From assembly GCF_000820515.1 (NCBI RefSeq), contig NZ_JXDG01000039.1, positions 1 through 60,499 on the forward strand: 60,499 bases of DNA, in the 5' to 3' direction. The notes beneath the pieces were generated by a model. It made no database searches, was not told the origin of the DNA, and saw nothing but the letters and a program-made list of their open reading frames with translations. Source of the DNA: Pseudomonas batumici (GTDB lineage: Bacteria; Pseudomonadota; Gammaproteobacteria; Pseudomonadales; Pseudomonadaceae). Position numbers and translations under genes: made by a program. Positions 9,456 to 18,500 of the stretch are shown one piece after another. Every line of letters starts with the position of its first letter. The stretch's first letter is position 1.

Positions 9456-10274
9456 ATGCCTAGTCAAAAGGACATCGCCGCCGAAAGCGGCGCACCGATG
9501 ATTCCTGAACAGCGCCGTGAGTTGATGCTGCGACAGTTGCGCAAGCACCAGGTGCTGAGCGTTCATCAGTTGATGGAAATGTTCGAGTGCTCGCACATGA
9601 CGGTGCGCCGCGACATTGCGCTGCTGGAGCAGGAAGGTCGGGCCTATTCGGTCACCGGTGGCGTTCGGATCGCCAGCCAACTGCACAGCGAGCCCAGCCA
9701 CCAGCTCAAGGCCGTGGTCGAGTTGCCGCAGAAACAGGCGATGGCGAAACTCGCGGCCCGGTTGCTGCACGCCGACATGACGATTTACCTGGATGCGGGC
9801 ACCAGCACCCTGGAGATCGTCCCCTACGTCAAGGCGCTTTCCGGCATGACCGTGGTGACCAACGACTTCGGTATCGCCCAGGCCTTGATGGACGCGCCCC
9901 AGGTCACGGTCATTCATACCGGCGGCCAGCTGGATCACTCCAACCATTCCTGCGTGGGCGGGTTGGCGGTCGCCACCTTGCGCCAGGTGGTCACCGATAT
10001 CGCGTTCATCTCCACCAGCTCCTGGGACTTGCGTCGCGGCCTGACCACGCCTTCGGCGCTGAAGGTGGAGGTCAAGCAGGTGGCGATGCAGTCGGCGTCC
10101 CAGGTGGTGCTGGTGGCCAGCAGCTCCAAGTACGGCACCTTCAGCATGTACAAGATCGCCGGACTGGAACAGTTCGACATCATCATCAGCGACGATGCGC
10201 TGGCCACTGCGGCGGCCGACGGTATTCGAAAACAAGGCGTCGAACTGATGTTGCCCTCCGGCGTGACGCCTTAA
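9456..10274 (+). CDS. DeoR-family transcriptional regulator (YgbI-like)
   Basis: A 272-residue regulator. The N-terminal DeoR helix-turn-helix (RRELMLRQLRKHQVLSVHQL, then SHMTVRRDIALLEQEG) is followed by a sugar-phosphate-sensing DeoRC domain (YLDAGTSTLEI, VVTNDFGIAQAL, SSSKYGTF). The start at 9456 has GTGGAG five bases upstream; a longer frame would run through the cstA terminator. It faces, tail to tail, the ltnD-otnK-otnC-gntP-otnI operon, matching the gene content of the ygbI-ygbN locus of enterobacteria. It is therefore likely to regulate that operon in response to a tetronate phosphate. This is inference from context. Confidence 0.9.
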   Translation: MPSQKDIAAESGAPMIPEQRRELMLRQLRKHQVLSVHQLMEMFECSHMTVRRDIALLEQEGRAYSVTGGVRIASQLHSEPSHQLKAVVELPQKQAMAKLAARLLHADMTIYLDAGTSTLEIVPYVKALSGMTVVTNDFGIAQALMDAPQVTVIHTGGQLDHSNHSCVGGLAVATLRQVVTDIAFISTSSWDLRRGLTTPSALKVEVKQVAMQSASQVVLVASSSKYGTFSMYKIAGLEQFDIIISDDALATAAADGIRKQGVELMLPSGVTP

Positions 10275-10287
10275 GGTCTATCGAGTA

Positions 10288-10310
10288 GGAGGCGGATTTA
10301 CATCCGCCGC
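10288..10310. terminator. Hairpin between convergent genes
   Basis: An inverted repeat GGCGGAT - TTAC - ATCCGCC (10291-10308) lies in the 46-bp gap between the DeoR gene and otnI. It lacks a clear T-run; it probably acts as a weak shared terminator. Confidence 0.4.
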
Positions 10311-10320
10311 CCTCTCAAAC

Positions 10321-11103
10321 CTAGCGCGCCTTCCAGTCGCGTAGCCACTGCAAGCCCGCCGAGGTGTCGCCGCGCGGCCGGTATTCGCAACCAACCCAGC
10401 CGTCATAGCCCAACTGGTCAATCAGCTCGAACAGATAGGGATAGTTGACCTCCCCCAAGTCCGGCTCGTGGCGGTCCGGCACGCCGGCAATCTGGATATG
10501 GCCGATCCCGTCGAAGTCCCGGCGCAATTTGCTGGCCAGGTCACCCTCGACGATCTGGCAGTGGTAGCAGTCGAACTGGACCTTCAGGTTGCTGGCGCCC
10601 ACTTCCTTGCAGATGGCCTGGGCCTGATCCTGCCGGTTGAGGAAAAATCCCGGCATGTCCCGTGTATTGATCGGCTCCAGCAACACCGTCACCCCGACCT
10701 TGGCCGCTTCGGCCGTCGCATAGGCGAGGTTTTCCAGGTAGATGCCATGATGCCGTGCCCGCTCGCTCTCGGAGGGCAACAGGCCGGCCATGACATGGAT
10801 ACGTGAATTGCCCAGCACCGCCGCATAGTCCAGGGCGCGGTCGAAACCACTGCGAAACTCACCCTCGCGACCCGGCAACGACACGGTGCCCCGCTCCCCC
10901 GCTGCCCAATCGCCCGGCGGCGCATTGAACAGCGCTTGCACCAGGCCGTTGTCGCTCAGGCGCTGCTTCAGCTCCTGGGCGCTGTAGTCGTAGGGAAACA
11001 GGTACTCCACCGCCTCGAAACCATCGGCGGCGGCCGCGGCGAAGCGCTCCAGAAAGCCCTTTTCCGGATAAAGCATGCTGAGGTTTGCAGCAAAACGAGG
11101 CAT
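10321..11103 (-). CDS. otnI: 2-oxo-tetronate isomerase OtnI
   Basis: A 260-residue TIM-barrel protein of the hydroxypyruvate isomerase (Hyi) family. In the four-carbon acid sugar pathways, OtnI interconverts 2-oxo- and 3-oxo-tetronate so that either acid sugar can feed the kinase OtnK. Visible metal/active-site segments are [12 protein letters not shown], with its Glu near residue 143, and a second Glu in GCEYRP close to the C-terminus. The family's typical length is matched. It is the last gene of the operon, 21 bp after the GntP-type carrier gene. Glyoxylate-forming hydroxypyruvate isomerase is the alternative reading, but the neighbours favour OtnI. Confidence 0.9.
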   Translation of the reverse strand: MPRFAANLSMLYPEKGFLERFAAAAADGFEAVEYLFPYDYSAQELKQRLSDNGLVQALFNAPPGDWAAGERGTVSLPGREGEFRSGFDRALDYAAVLGNSRIHVMAGLLPSESERARHHGIYLENLAYATAEAAKVGVTVLLEPINTRDMPGFFLNRQDQAQAICKEVGASNLKVQFDCYHCQIVEGDLASKLRRDFDGIGHIQIAGVPDRHEPDLGEVNYPYLFELIDQLGYDGWVGCEYRPRGDTSAGLQWLRDWKAR

Positions 11104-11124
11104 GGTAGCTCCCAGGATAAAGGC

Positions 11125-12585
11125 TCAGACAAACGGCCAGATCAGCAAGGTAATACAGAAACCCAGCGTACCGAGCAAGGTGGTCAGCACCGTCCAGGTG
11201 CGCAGACCGTCACCCACATTCAGCCCGGCCAGCTTGGTGAAGATCCAGTAGCCGGCATCATTGATATGGGACATCGCCAGGCCGCCACCGCCCATGGCCA
11301 GGCACAGCAGGGCCAGGTGGTTTGGGGTGAGGTTGAGGGTCGCGATCAACGGGCTGATGATCCCGGCAGTGGTCACCAGCGCCACCGTGGTCGAGCCCTG
11401 TACCGCGCGCAGCAGCAGGGTCAGCAGAAAGCCCAGGGCGAGCACCGGCAGACCGGTGGTGCGCAACAGATCGGAGACCACGGCGCCGATGCCGGTATCC
11501 ACCAGGACCTTGCCGAAGACACCGCCGGCACCGGCAATCAGGATCACCATCGCCACACCGGGCAAGGCCGAGCCGATCACATCGGACACCTGGGTGCGAC
11601 TCCAGCCCCGCCGCGAACCCAGCAGCCAGGCACACAGCAAGGTGTCGATCAGCAGCGCGACCAGCGGCGCACCGAGTACGGTCATGATACCGCGCAGGGT
11701 CGAGTCGGCAGGCAGCAGCGAGGTGGCCAGGGTGCCCAGCAGAATCAGGATGATCGGCAACAGGATCAGCCCGACAATCAGGCCGAAACCCGGTGGCGGC
11801 GCCGGCGGCAGCTTGGCGACGAGGCTGCCGGTGGACTCTTCCAGGCCCATGTGCGAGACAGCCACCGCCGCCTGCGCTGTGCTGATGTCGTTGCCATTGC
11901 CCCAGGCGACCAGGTCTTCATGGGTGACATGCGGACCGTAGACCTCGGCACGAATATCGTCGGTCATCGGGTACACCCGACGGGTCATGCGTCCGGCCAC
12001 GCGGTAGCCGACATAGCACAGCAGCGCGGTGATCGGCAGGCCGAACATCAGCACCCGGCCAAGGTCGGCACCCAGCTGGCTGGCAGCGGCGACGGCGCCC
12101 GGGTGTGGCGGCAGGAAGGCATGCACGGTCAGCAAGGCCGCGCACATCGGCAGCGCGAACACCAGCAACGGCTTGCGCGCACTGCGAGCGACGCCATAGG
12201 CCAGCGGCATCAGGATGATCACCCCGACCTCGAAGAACACCGGCACCCCGACCATGAAACCGGCAATCGTCAGCGCCAGCGGTGTACGCCGGTTGCCGAA
12301 ACGGCTGATCAGCGTCCTGGCCAGGGCCTCGGCACCGCCAGAGAGTTCGATGATCCGCCCGATCATCGCGCCCAGGGCAATGATGATCGCGATATGGCCC
12401 AGGGTCTTGCCCATGCCGCCTTCAATGGTGGCGACCAGCTCCGCCGGCTTCACCCCGGCGACCAGGGCCACCAGGATGCTCACCAGCATCAAGGCGACGA
12501 AGGGTTGGAATTTGTACTTGAGCACCAGGAACAGCAACAGCGCGATGCCCAGCCCGGCGGTCACCATCAGGATCAACGGGCTCAT
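11125..12585 (-). CDS. GntP-family gluconate/tetronate permease
   Basis: A 486-residue inner-membrane proton symporter of the GntP family, almost entirely hydrophobic with 12 or more predicted membrane segments. The start at 12585 (MSPLILM) has GGAGGG eight bases upstream; an 18-codon extension further upstream has no support. In this operon it would import the four-carbon acid sugar (for example threonate or erythronate) that is degraded by LtnD, OtnK, OtnC and OtnI. The 188-bp gap before it carries overlapping Hfq/Crc-type motifs, pointing to separate translational control of the carrier. Confidence 0.92.
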   Translation of the reverse strand: MSPLILMVTAGLGIALLLFLVLKYKFQPFVALMLVSILVALVAGVKPAELVATIEGGMGKTLGHIAIIIALGAMIGRIIELSGGAEALARTLISRFGNRRTPLALTIAGFMVGVPVFFEVGVIILMPLAYGVARSARKPLLVFALPMCAALLTVHAFLPPHPGAVAAASQLGADLGRVLMFGLPITALLCYVGYRVAGRMTRRVYPMTDDIRAEVYGPHVTHEDLVAWGNGNDISTAQAAVAVSHMGLEESTGSLVAKLPPAPPPGFGLIVGLILLPIILILLGTLATSLLPADSTLRGIMTVLGAPLVALLIDTLLCAWLLGSRRGWSRTQVSDVIGSALPGVAMVILIAGAGGVFGKVLVDTGIGAVVSDLLRTTGLPVLALGFLLTLLLRAVQGSTTVALVTTAGIISPLIATLNLTPNHLALLCLAMGGGGLAMSHINDAGYWIFTKLAGLNVGDGLRTWTVLTTLLGTLGFCITLLIWPFV

Positions 12586-12676
12586 TTCGGCAGCCCTCCG
12601 CGCCGGGTGAACGCAGCGGTTGCGCCGCTGGACCTGCAAGTGCCTTGGTGAAGGTAAGTCATGCTTGGATTTCCTG

Positions 12677-12687
12677 TTGTTATTGTT
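12677..12687 (-). promoter_or_regulatory. Overlapping Hfq/Crc-type motifs upstream of gntP-like gene
   Basis: On the minus strand the sequence reads AACAATAACAA, containing two overlapping exact AAYAAYAA matches. It lies in the otnC-gntP gap, about 90 nt before the permease ATG. AAYAAYAA is the established Hfq/Crc target in Pseudomonas. Confidence 0.55.
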
Positions 12688-12773
12688 TTTTCAGGCAAGC
12701 CGGGGCCATCGAGAGTCGCTGTGCGTCTCCCGGACAGGGCCTGCGTTATCGATCTGTGCTGCTAATCCGTGCT

Positions 12774-13412
12774 CTACCAGTGCGCCCCGAAGGTCTCGCG
12801 CAGCTCGTCCAGCGCCGCTTGATCGAGCGGTTCGGGCCTGGGGTTGCTCATCAACCAGAGTCGTGCGGTTTCCTCGAGTTCTTCCAGGGCGTAGCTGGCC
12901 TTGGAAACCGAACTTTCCCAGACCACCGGCCCCAGCCGTTCGAGCATCACGCCGCGAACGCTGTTGGCCAGTTGGGCGACCTGTTCGGCGACCTTCGGCG
13001 AGCCGGGTCGCTGATAGCCGATCAGCGGAATATGCCCGACTTTCATGACCTGATACGGCGTCAGCGGTGGCAGGATGTCGTTGGGTTGCCAGACACCGGC
13101 CAGGGTCAAGGCCACCAGGTGGGTGGAATGGGTGTGAACCACGCCGCCAACCCCCGGGTTGCGGTCATAGACCTGGCGATGCAGCGCCAGGGTCTTCGAG
13201 GGTTTGTCACCGGACACCCATTCGCCGGCCAGGTTGACCTTGGCAATGGTCGCCGGGTCGAGGCGCCCGAGGCAGACGTCAGTCGGGGTGATCAACCAGC
13301 CATCGTCCAGGCGCGCACTGATATTGCCGGCGCTGCCGACGGTATAACCGCGCTGGTAAAGGCTGCGGCCGACCTCGCAGATTTCTTCGCGCAAGGCGTT
13401 TTCATTGCTCAT
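12774..13412 (-). CDS. otnC: 3-oxo-tetronate 4-phosphate decarboxylase OtnC
   Basis: A 212-residue class II aldolase-fold protein. OtnC decarboxylates 3-oxo-tetronate 4-phosphate to dihydroxyacetone phosphate, the final step of threonate/erythronate breakdown. The family's metal-binding histidines are visible in VHTHSTHLVAL, with the phosphate-binding segment GSAGNISARL near residue 26. The ATG overlaps the otnK stop by four bases (ATGA), implying translational coupling. An L-fuculose-phosphate aldolase or similar sugar aldolase would share the fold, but the four accompanying otn genes make OtnC the best call. Confidence 0.92.
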   Translation of the reverse strand: MSNENALREEICEVGRSLYQRGYTVGSAGNISARLDDGWLITPTDVCLGRLDPATIAKVNLAGEWVSGDKPSKTLALHRQVYDRNPGVGGVVHTHSTHLVALTLAGVWQPNDILPPLTPYQVMKVGHIPLIGYQRPGSPKVAEQVAQLANSVRGVMLERLGPVVWESSVSKASYALEELEETARLWLMSNPRPEPLDQAALDELRETFGAHW

Positions 13413-14698
13413 TGCGCCTCTCCAGCCTGGGCCAGTTGCTTCAAGGCCTTGTCGAAGAAGTCGCGACCACCGAAGTTGCCGGACTTGAGGGCCAATGCCA
13501 GCGGCTCATCGGTCGTGCTGACCGTCGCCGGCACCCCCGGATCGATCTGCGCACCGATCCGCAGCAGTTGCACACCCAAGGCCTGAACCACGGCGCCCGA
13601 GGTTTCGCCACCGGCAATCACGAAGCGCCGCACGCCGCTCTGACGCAGCCCCCGGGCGATTTCGCCGAAGGCGTTTTCCACCAGGCTACCGGCCTGTTCG
13701 ACACCCAACTGCTGTTGCACCGCCTTGACCTCTTCCGGCGAACTGGTGGCATAGATCAGGACGGTTTCACTGTTATTTCGGGCGAAGGCCAAAGCTTGCG
13801 CCACGACCGGCTCACCGGCGGCCAAGGCCAGCGGATCGATACGCAGTGCCGGTCGACCGGCTTCGAGCCAGGCGGCCACTTGCCCGTTGGTCGCCACTGA
13901 AGCGCTACCGGCCAACACCACTTCATCACCGTAGACCGGCGGCAGCTCCGACGCATCGAGCTCGCGCAACTTGCCGGCGCGGCGGAAGTTGTCCGGCAAG
14001 CCCAGGGCCAGTCCCGAGCCGCCGGTCAGCAACGGCAAGTCCGCACAGGCCGCGCCCAGGGTGTACAGATCATGGTTCGACAAGGCATCGGCGATCGCGA
14101 TGCCGACACCCTGCCCGCGCAATTCGGCGATTCGCGCGCGCACCTGTTCGACCCCTTGGGCAATGCTGTCGTAACGCAACAAGCCGACATCCAGGTCAGT
14201 CTGCGATTGCAGCACCCGGATCAGGTTGGCATCGGTCATCGGCGTCAAGGGATGATGCTGCATGCCCGACTCGTTGAGCAGTTGATCCTGGACAAACAAG
14301 TGGCCACGAAAGATCGTCCGGCCATTTTCCGGAAACGCCGGGCACGCCAGGGTGAAGTCACTGCCCAGGGCCGCCAGCAGCGCTTCGCTGACCTGACCGA
14401 TATTGCCGGCCGCCGTGGAGTCGAACGTTGAACAGTATTTGAAAAAGATCTGCTCGCAACCTTGTTCACGCAGCCAGGTCAGTGCCGCGAGGGACGCTTC
14501 GACCGCCTCGGCAACCGGTGTGGTACGTGACTTCAGGGCAATGACAATCGCATCGGCGTCGATCCCGGCGGCGACTTCGCGGCTCGGGATACCGATGCTC
14601 TGTACGGTGCGCATACCGCCGCGCACCAGCATGTTGGCAAGGTCAGTGGCGCCGGTGAAATCGTCGGCGATGCAGCCCAGTAATGGACGGGAGTTCAT
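13409..14698 (-). CDS. otnK: 3-oxo-tetronate kinase OtnK
   Basis: A 429-residue kinase of the former DUF1537 family. It phosphorylates 3-oxo-tetronate at C4, giving the substrate of OtnC. The N-terminal signature CIADDFTGATDLANML is clear, and the C-terminal nucleotide-binding part shows FVIAGGETSGAVVQAL. The start at 14698 is 10 bp after the ltnD stop and the end overlaps otnC by four bases, so it sits in the middle of a tight operon. Related DUF1537 kinases act on other acid sugars, but the OtnC/OtnI partners favour this one. Confidence 0.93.
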   Translation of the reverse strand: MNSRPLLGCIADDFTGATDLANMLVRGGMRTVQSIGIPSREVAAGIDADAIVIALKSRTTPVAEAVEASLAALTWLREQGCEQIFFKYCSTFDSTAAGNIGQVSEALLAALGSDFTLACPAFPENGRTIFRGHLFVQDQLLNESGMQHHPLTPMTDANLIRVLQSQTDLDVGLLRYDSIAQGVEQVRARIAELRGQGVGIAIADALSNHDLYTLGAACADLPLLTGGSGLALGLPDNFRRAGKLRELDASELPPVYGDEVVLAGSASVATNGQVAAWLEAGRPALRIDPLALAAGEPVVAQALAFARNNSETVLIYATSSPEEVKAVQQQLGVEQAGSLVENAFGEIARGLRQSGVRRFVIAGGETSGAVVQALGVQLLRIGAQIDPGVPATVSTTDEPLALALKSGNFGGRDFFDKALKQLAQAGEAQ

Positions 14699-14708
14699 GG
14701 TGCGGTCC

Positions 14709-15614
14709 TCAAACAGGCTCGGTCTTGGCCGTCGGCAACTGGATGCCCGGGAAAATCTTGATCACTGCCGAGTCGTCCTCGCGGCCGAAACCGGCGCTGG
14801 AAGCCTGCATGAACATCTGGTGGGCCGTGGCCGACAGCGGCAGCGGGAATTTGCTGGCGCGCGCGGTATCCAGCACCAGGCCCAGGTCCTTGACGAAAAT
14901 ATCCACCGCGGACAACGGCGTGTAGTCGGCCTTGAGAATGTGCGGCACGCGGTTTTCGAACATCCAGGAGTTACCGGCGCTATGGGTGATCACTTCGTAG
15001 AGCGCGTCGGCATCGACCCCTTCACGCAGCCCCAACGCCATGGCCTCGGCGGAGGCCGCGATGTGCACGCCGGCCAGGAGCTGGTTGATGATCTTGACCT
15101 TCGAGCCCAGGCCATGGGCGTCACCCAGGCGATAGACCTTGCCGGCCATGCCCGCGAGAATCGCCTCGGCCTTGGCGTAAGCCGCCTGCGGGCCCGAGGT
15201 CATCATGGTCATCTCGCCGGCGGCGGCCTTGGCCGCGCCGCCGGAGATCGGCGCATCCAGGTACAGCAGGCCCTTCTCGGCCAGGCGCTGGCCAAGATCG
15301 ACCGCATAGGTAGGCGCCACGGTGGCACAGCCGATGACCAGGCTGCCAGGACGCAGCGCGGCCACGGCGCCGCCTTCGCCAAACAGTACGGTCTCGGTCT
15401 GCTCGGCATTCACCACCACCGTGATGATCACCTCGCACTCGCCGGCCATGTGTGCGGGCGAAGTGCATGCCACCCCACCCTCACCGGCAAACTGCTCCGT
15501 CACCGCCGCCCGCACATCACAGGCATGCACCTGGAAACCACTGCGCAACAGCGAGCGGGCAATGCCCAGCCCCATCGCGCCCAAACCGACCACACCGACA
15601 TTCTTGTTATTCAT
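14709..15614 (-). CDS. ltnD: L-threonate dehydrogenase LtnD (beta-hydroxyacid dehydrogenase family)
   Basis: A 301-residue NAD-dependent dehydrogenase. LtnD oxidises L-threonate to 2-oxo-tetronate, the entry step of the pathway. The dinucleotide fold is seen in VGLGAMGLGIARSLL. The substrate-binding segment DAPISGG lies near residue 120, and the catalytic Lys is in GSKVKIINQLL. It is the first gene of the operon. The first codons (ATGAATAACAAG) contain an exact AAYAAYAA Hfq/Crc motif. Tartronate semialdehyde reductase (GarR) is the closest family alternative, but otnK and otnC behind it support LtnD. Confidence 0.9.
   Translation of the reverse strand: MNNKNVGVVGLGAMGLGIARSLLRSGFQVHACDVRAAVTEQFAGEGGVACTSPAHMAGECEVIITVVVNAEQTETVLFGEGGAVAALRPGSLVIGCATVAPTYAVDLGQRLAEKGLLYLDAPISGGAAKAAAGEMTMMTSGPQAAYAKAEAILAGMAGKVYRLGDAHGLGSKVKIINQLLAGVHIAASAEAMALGLREGVDADALYEVITHSAGNSWMFENRVPHILKADYTPLSAVDIFVKDLGLVLDTARASKFPLPLSATAHQMFMQASSAGFGREDDSAVIKIFPGIQLPTAKTEPV
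15604..15611 (-). promoter_or_regulatory. Hfq/Crc-type motif overlapping ltnD start
   Basis: An exact AATAACAA (AAYAAYAA) on the minus strand begins at the second codon of ltnD, inside the ribosome footprint. This predicts repression of the operon's first gene when preferred carbon sources are present. Confidence 0.6.
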
Positions 15615-15732
15615 GAGGGGACTCCATCAAGTTGAGCGGATAATCCCCCAATGAACAGAATATGTGAAGTATTTTTTCAAAATAACATTTTTTAACATCG
15701 TTTTTGAAAGACCGCCCAAGGGGCAAGGACCC

Positions 15733-15756
15733 GCCCCCTGCCCCCTGCCCCCTGCC
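15733..15756 (+). repeat. Heptanucleotide tandem repeat (GCCCCCT)3
   Basis: Three perfect GCCCCCT units and a partial fourth lie directly before the MITE-like element, in the region upstream of ltnD. Confidence 0.8.
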
Positions 15757-15762
15757 GGCCTG

Positions 15763-15903
15763 GGGTCTGTACGAGAACTCGCCGAGCGGCGATCAGGCAA
15801 GGCAAAAACAGGCGAGGAAGCGGAGTGTAGGGGCCTACATGAGCATTCCGAGCCTGTTTTTAACGCAGCATGGTCGTCGCGCAGGCAGTTATCGTACAGA
15901 GCC
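15763..15903. mobile_element. MITE-like element with inverted ends and an internal hairpin
   Basis: A 141-bp element. Its left end reads GGGTCTGTACGAGAACT and its right end, reversed, GGCTCTGTACGATAACT; the core TCTGTACGA/TCGTACAGA is perfect. Inside, an imperfect stem of about 28 bp starts with AAAAACAGGC (15803) and ends with GCCTGTTTTT (15860). No transposase is encoded. I recall similar AAAACAGGCGAGGAAGCGGAG segments as dispersed repeats in Pseudomonas, but could not verify this. The right end touches the stop codon of the chemoreceptor gene. No target duplication is evident. Confidence 0.6.
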
Positions 15904-17522
15904 TAGGTCCTGAAGCGCCCCACGGTCTGATGCAGGCTGCCGGCCATCCGGGCCAATTCCAGACCGGCGGTGTGAGTCTGCCGGGCCCCCAGCGAGACCT
16001 GCTCGGACAGGTTGCGAATGCCCACCAGGTTGCGATCCACCTCGCGCGCCACCAGGGCCTGCTGCTCCGTGGCACTGGCGATCATCAGGTTGCGTTCATT
16101 GATCTGCGAGATCGACCGGGTGATCTCTTCCAGTGCCTCGCCGGAGCGTTGCGCAACCTCCAGGGTGGTCTGCACCAGGTGGCTGCTGCTCTGCATGGCG
16201 CTCACCGCGTGCCCGGTGTCGAGCCGCACGTTGCCGATCATCTGCTCGATTTCCTCGGTCGACACCCGGGTACGATGGGCCAGCGCCCGCACCTCATCGG
16301 CGACCACCGCGAAACCCCGTCCGGCATCACCGGCACGGGCCGCTTCAATCGCCGCGTTGAGGGCCAGCAGATTGGTCTGCTCGGCAATGCTGCGAATCAC
16401 CTCCAGCACCGTGCTGATGTCCTGCACACGTCCGGCCAGATGCTGGATACGCTGCGAGGTATCCGTCATGCCGTCCGCCAGCATCCCTATCGAGGCCACC
16501 GTTTCCTGCACCTGCTCACGGCCACGCTGCGCGGTTTGCTCCGACACCCGGGACGCCTCGCTGGTGCTGACCGCATTGCGGGCGACCTCGTCGACGGCGG
16601 CGCTCATCTGATTGACCGCGGCAGCGGCCTGCTCGATCTCCTGGCCCTGCAACTGCAAACTGCTACTGGTCTGGCTGCTGACCGCGCTCAACTCTTCGGA
16701 CGAACTGGCCACCTGATCGACCGACACGGCGATGTGCCGGACCATCGTGTTCAGGCTTTGCTGCATCTGCTGCATGCTTATCATCATGTTGTCGCCAGCA
16801 TTGGCACTCACGGGCACGTGAATCGTCAGGTCGCCTTGCGCGATCTGACTCAATACCCGCGCCGCATCATCGGGCTCGCCCCCCAAGGGCCGGGTGACAC
16901 TGCGCGTGACGATCACCGCGGCGGCGATGACCGAGACCAGGCAGAACACGAACAAGCCCAGCATGTTCAGGCGGGCATCGCTGTACAGCGCCTGCGCCGA
17001 CCGCTCACGATCGACGAAGATCTGCCCTTGCAGAGCCATCAGGGCGTCCAGGCTTTGATAGACCTGCTGTTCGGCAGGGACGACTTGCTGTTTGAGCTGT
17101 GTCATCGCGGCCTCGAAAGCCCCTTGCCGGATCAACACCTGCACCTGGGTGAACGCGGCGACGTAGGCCTCGCGATGTTTTTTCAGGACCGCATAGGCGG
17201 CCTTGCCTTCTGGCAGGTAGAACAGCGGCTCGAGGGTTTCAAGTGCCTGGGTGATCCGTTTCCTGGTGGTATCGATCGACTGTTGGGCTTGCTGATTATC
17301 CTTGTCGATCAGCAGATCCCGGGTGTTCCTGGCGTTGTCCCGCACACCGGTGGCAATGACCATGATCGGATCGATCTTCGGCCAGTCCTGTTTGACGATC
17401 ACTATTGCCTGTTCCTTGAGCGTCGCCAGATCGTGCAACGCATACAACGCCTGTCCTGTCAGTAACAACGGCGCAATGGCAAAGCCGATGACGATACGCT
17501 GTGCCGTGCTTAGCTTGGCCAT
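15903..17522 (-). CDS. Methyl-accepting chemotaxis protein (4HB-type)
   Basis: A 539-residue chemoreceptor. A first membrane helix at about 10-30 is followed by a helical periplasmic domain of about 150 residues (four-helix-bundle size). A second helix lies near 185-205, then HAMP and a full signalling domain with the hairpin-tip region around [20 protein letters not shown]. The start at 17522 (MAKLSTAQ) is preceded by GGGGAGC; a 26-codon longer frame has no binding site. It lacks the C-terminal CheR-tethering pentapeptide. Its TAG stop is formed at the edge of the MITE-like repeat, so the C-terminus may have been altered by insertion. Confidence 0.93.
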   Translation of the reverse strand: MAKLSTAQRIVIGFAIAPLLLTGQALYALHDLATLKEQAIVIVKQDWPKIDPIMVIATGVRDNARNTRDLLIDKDNQQAQQSIDTTRKRITQALETLEPLFYLPEGKAAYAVLKKHREAYVAAFTQVQVLIRQGAFEAAMTQLKQQVVPAEQQVYQSLDALMALQGQIFVDRERSAQALYSDARLNMLGLFVFCLVSVIAAAVIVTRSVTRPLGGEPDDAARVLSQIAQGDLTIHVPVSANAGDNMMISMQQMQQSLNTMVRHIAVSVDQVASSSEELSAVSSQTSSSLQLQGQEIEQAAAAVNQMSAAVDEVARNAVSTSEASRVSEQTAQRGREQVQETVASIGMLADGMTDTSQRIQHLAGRVQDISTVLEVIRSIAEQTNLLALNAAIEAARAGDAGRGFAVVADEVRALAHRTRVSTEEIEQMIGNVRLDTGHAVSAMQSSSHLVQTTLEVAQRSGEALEEITRSISQINERNLMIASATEQQALVAREVDRNLVGIRNLSEQVSLGARQTHTAGLELARMAGSLHQTVGRFRT

Positions 17523-17616
17523 CTCAAATGCTCCCCGATTAATACCTGCCCGATGGGCAGCGCATTTGAAAACTTCATGCCCCATAAGCCCCGGACTCAC
17601 TGTGCCCCGGGTCGTT

Positions 17617-18057
17617 TCAATGGCCGCGAATGTAGTGCTCCAGTTGCCGGATCAGGTCGGCCTGCTCGGCGATGGCTTCCTTGACCAGATCGCCGATCGA
17701 CAACAGGCCAATCAGTTGATCGCCGTCCATCACCGGCAGATGGCGCAGATGACTGTCGGTCATGACCGCCATGCAACGCTCGATGCTCTGCTGACTGTCT
17801 GCCGTCACCACCGGCGCACTCATGATGTCCCTAACCTGCGTCCCGACCGAAGAGCGCCCCTGCAAAATGACCTTGCGTGCATAGTCGCGCTCACTGATCA
17901 CGCCGATCACCTGCCCCGCCTCTATGACGGGCAGAGCGCCGACGTTCTTTTCGGCCATCATCTTCAGCGCTTCCAGCACCATCTGGTCTGGCGCGATGCT
18001 ATGCACCTGCTGGTTTTGCACGACCTTGAGCTTGAGCAGTTGCGCGGCTGTTTTCAT
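17617..18057 (-). CDS. Tandem CBS-domain protein
   Basis: A 146-residue soluble protein made of two CBS motifs (about residues 10-65 and 75-135: [49 protein letters not shown]). CBS pairs bind adenine nucleotides and usually regulate a partner. The stand-alone form is common in Pseudomonas and its partner is unknown. The ATG at 18057 has GGAGG five bases upstream; a frame beginning with TTG four codons earlier is less likely. It lies 94 bp upstream of the chemoreceptor gene on the same strand. Confidence 0.9.
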   Translation of the reverse strand: MKTAAQLLKLKVVQNQQVHSIAPDQMVLEALKMMAEKNVGALPVIEAGQVIGVISERDYARKVILQGRSSVGTQVRDIMSAPVVTADSQQSIERCMAVMTDSHLRHLPVMDGDQLIGLLSIGDLVKEAIAEQADLIRQLEHYIRGH

Positions 18058-18500
18058 AGGGGCCTCCAATACTGTTCACGGTTAAAAAGGCAAAAAAAAG
18101 CGCCTGAAACCTTGCGGTTCCAGGCGCCTTTGCCTGTTCTTTCTCGGTGCTGAAACCAGGCGTTCATGCCTGGTCACCAAGGTTGCCCTGACCTGTTCGG
18201 CCAATCGATCGTCGTTGACCGAGGGGGCTGTTCCCAGAAATATGTGCAGCCTTTGTGCCAGTCGGCAACGCAGAGACGCCAAGGCGAATTGACGGGACAA
18301 TCACTCGGAACGCTTGGGCTGGCGGAGGCGAAAGCTCATTGCTCCGCCTCCGACTGGTGCAAGTCATGCCCCATGACGCATTATAAAAGTGCATGGATCG
18401 AGACTGGCCTGATGACTGCTTCCACGGCCAAGTAGTTGAACAGCAAATCCGTTAGTATTTCTTTGCGCTCGCCCCCATTGCCTCCCAGCAGGAAATCACC
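18058..18500. other. Intergenic region, 443 bp
   Basis: This region separates the CBS gene and the LysR gene, which point away from each other, so it holds both promoters. It contains a terminator-like hairpin (18098-18128) and a second small hairpin CCAGGC - 6 nt - GCCTGG (18155-18172). An open minus-strand frame through both hairpins looks fortuitous. Confidence 0.5.
18098..18128 (-). terminator. Terminator-like hairpin on the minus strand
   Basis: An inverted repeat GCGCCTGAAACC / GGTTCCAGGCGC (one mismatch) is followed, on the minus strand, by a run of eight T. It is an intrinsic terminator in form, yet no minus-strand gene precedes it. Confidence 0.6.

Noticed and set aside
10936..12651. 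Long open frame of 571 codons antisense to the gntP-like gene
   Set aside because: It is rich in Gln, His, Arg and Asp as expected for the complement of a high-GC membrane protein gene, has no domain and no ribosome site.
15870..17465. Antisense open frame of 531 codons over the chemoreceptor gene
   Set aside because: Low-complexity His/Gln/Arg translation; the minus-strand chemoreceptor is unambiguous.
18082..18300. Small minus-strand frame of 72 codons through the hairpins upstream of the CBS gene
   Set aside because: No recognisable domain or ribosome site, and its end is the terminator stem itself.
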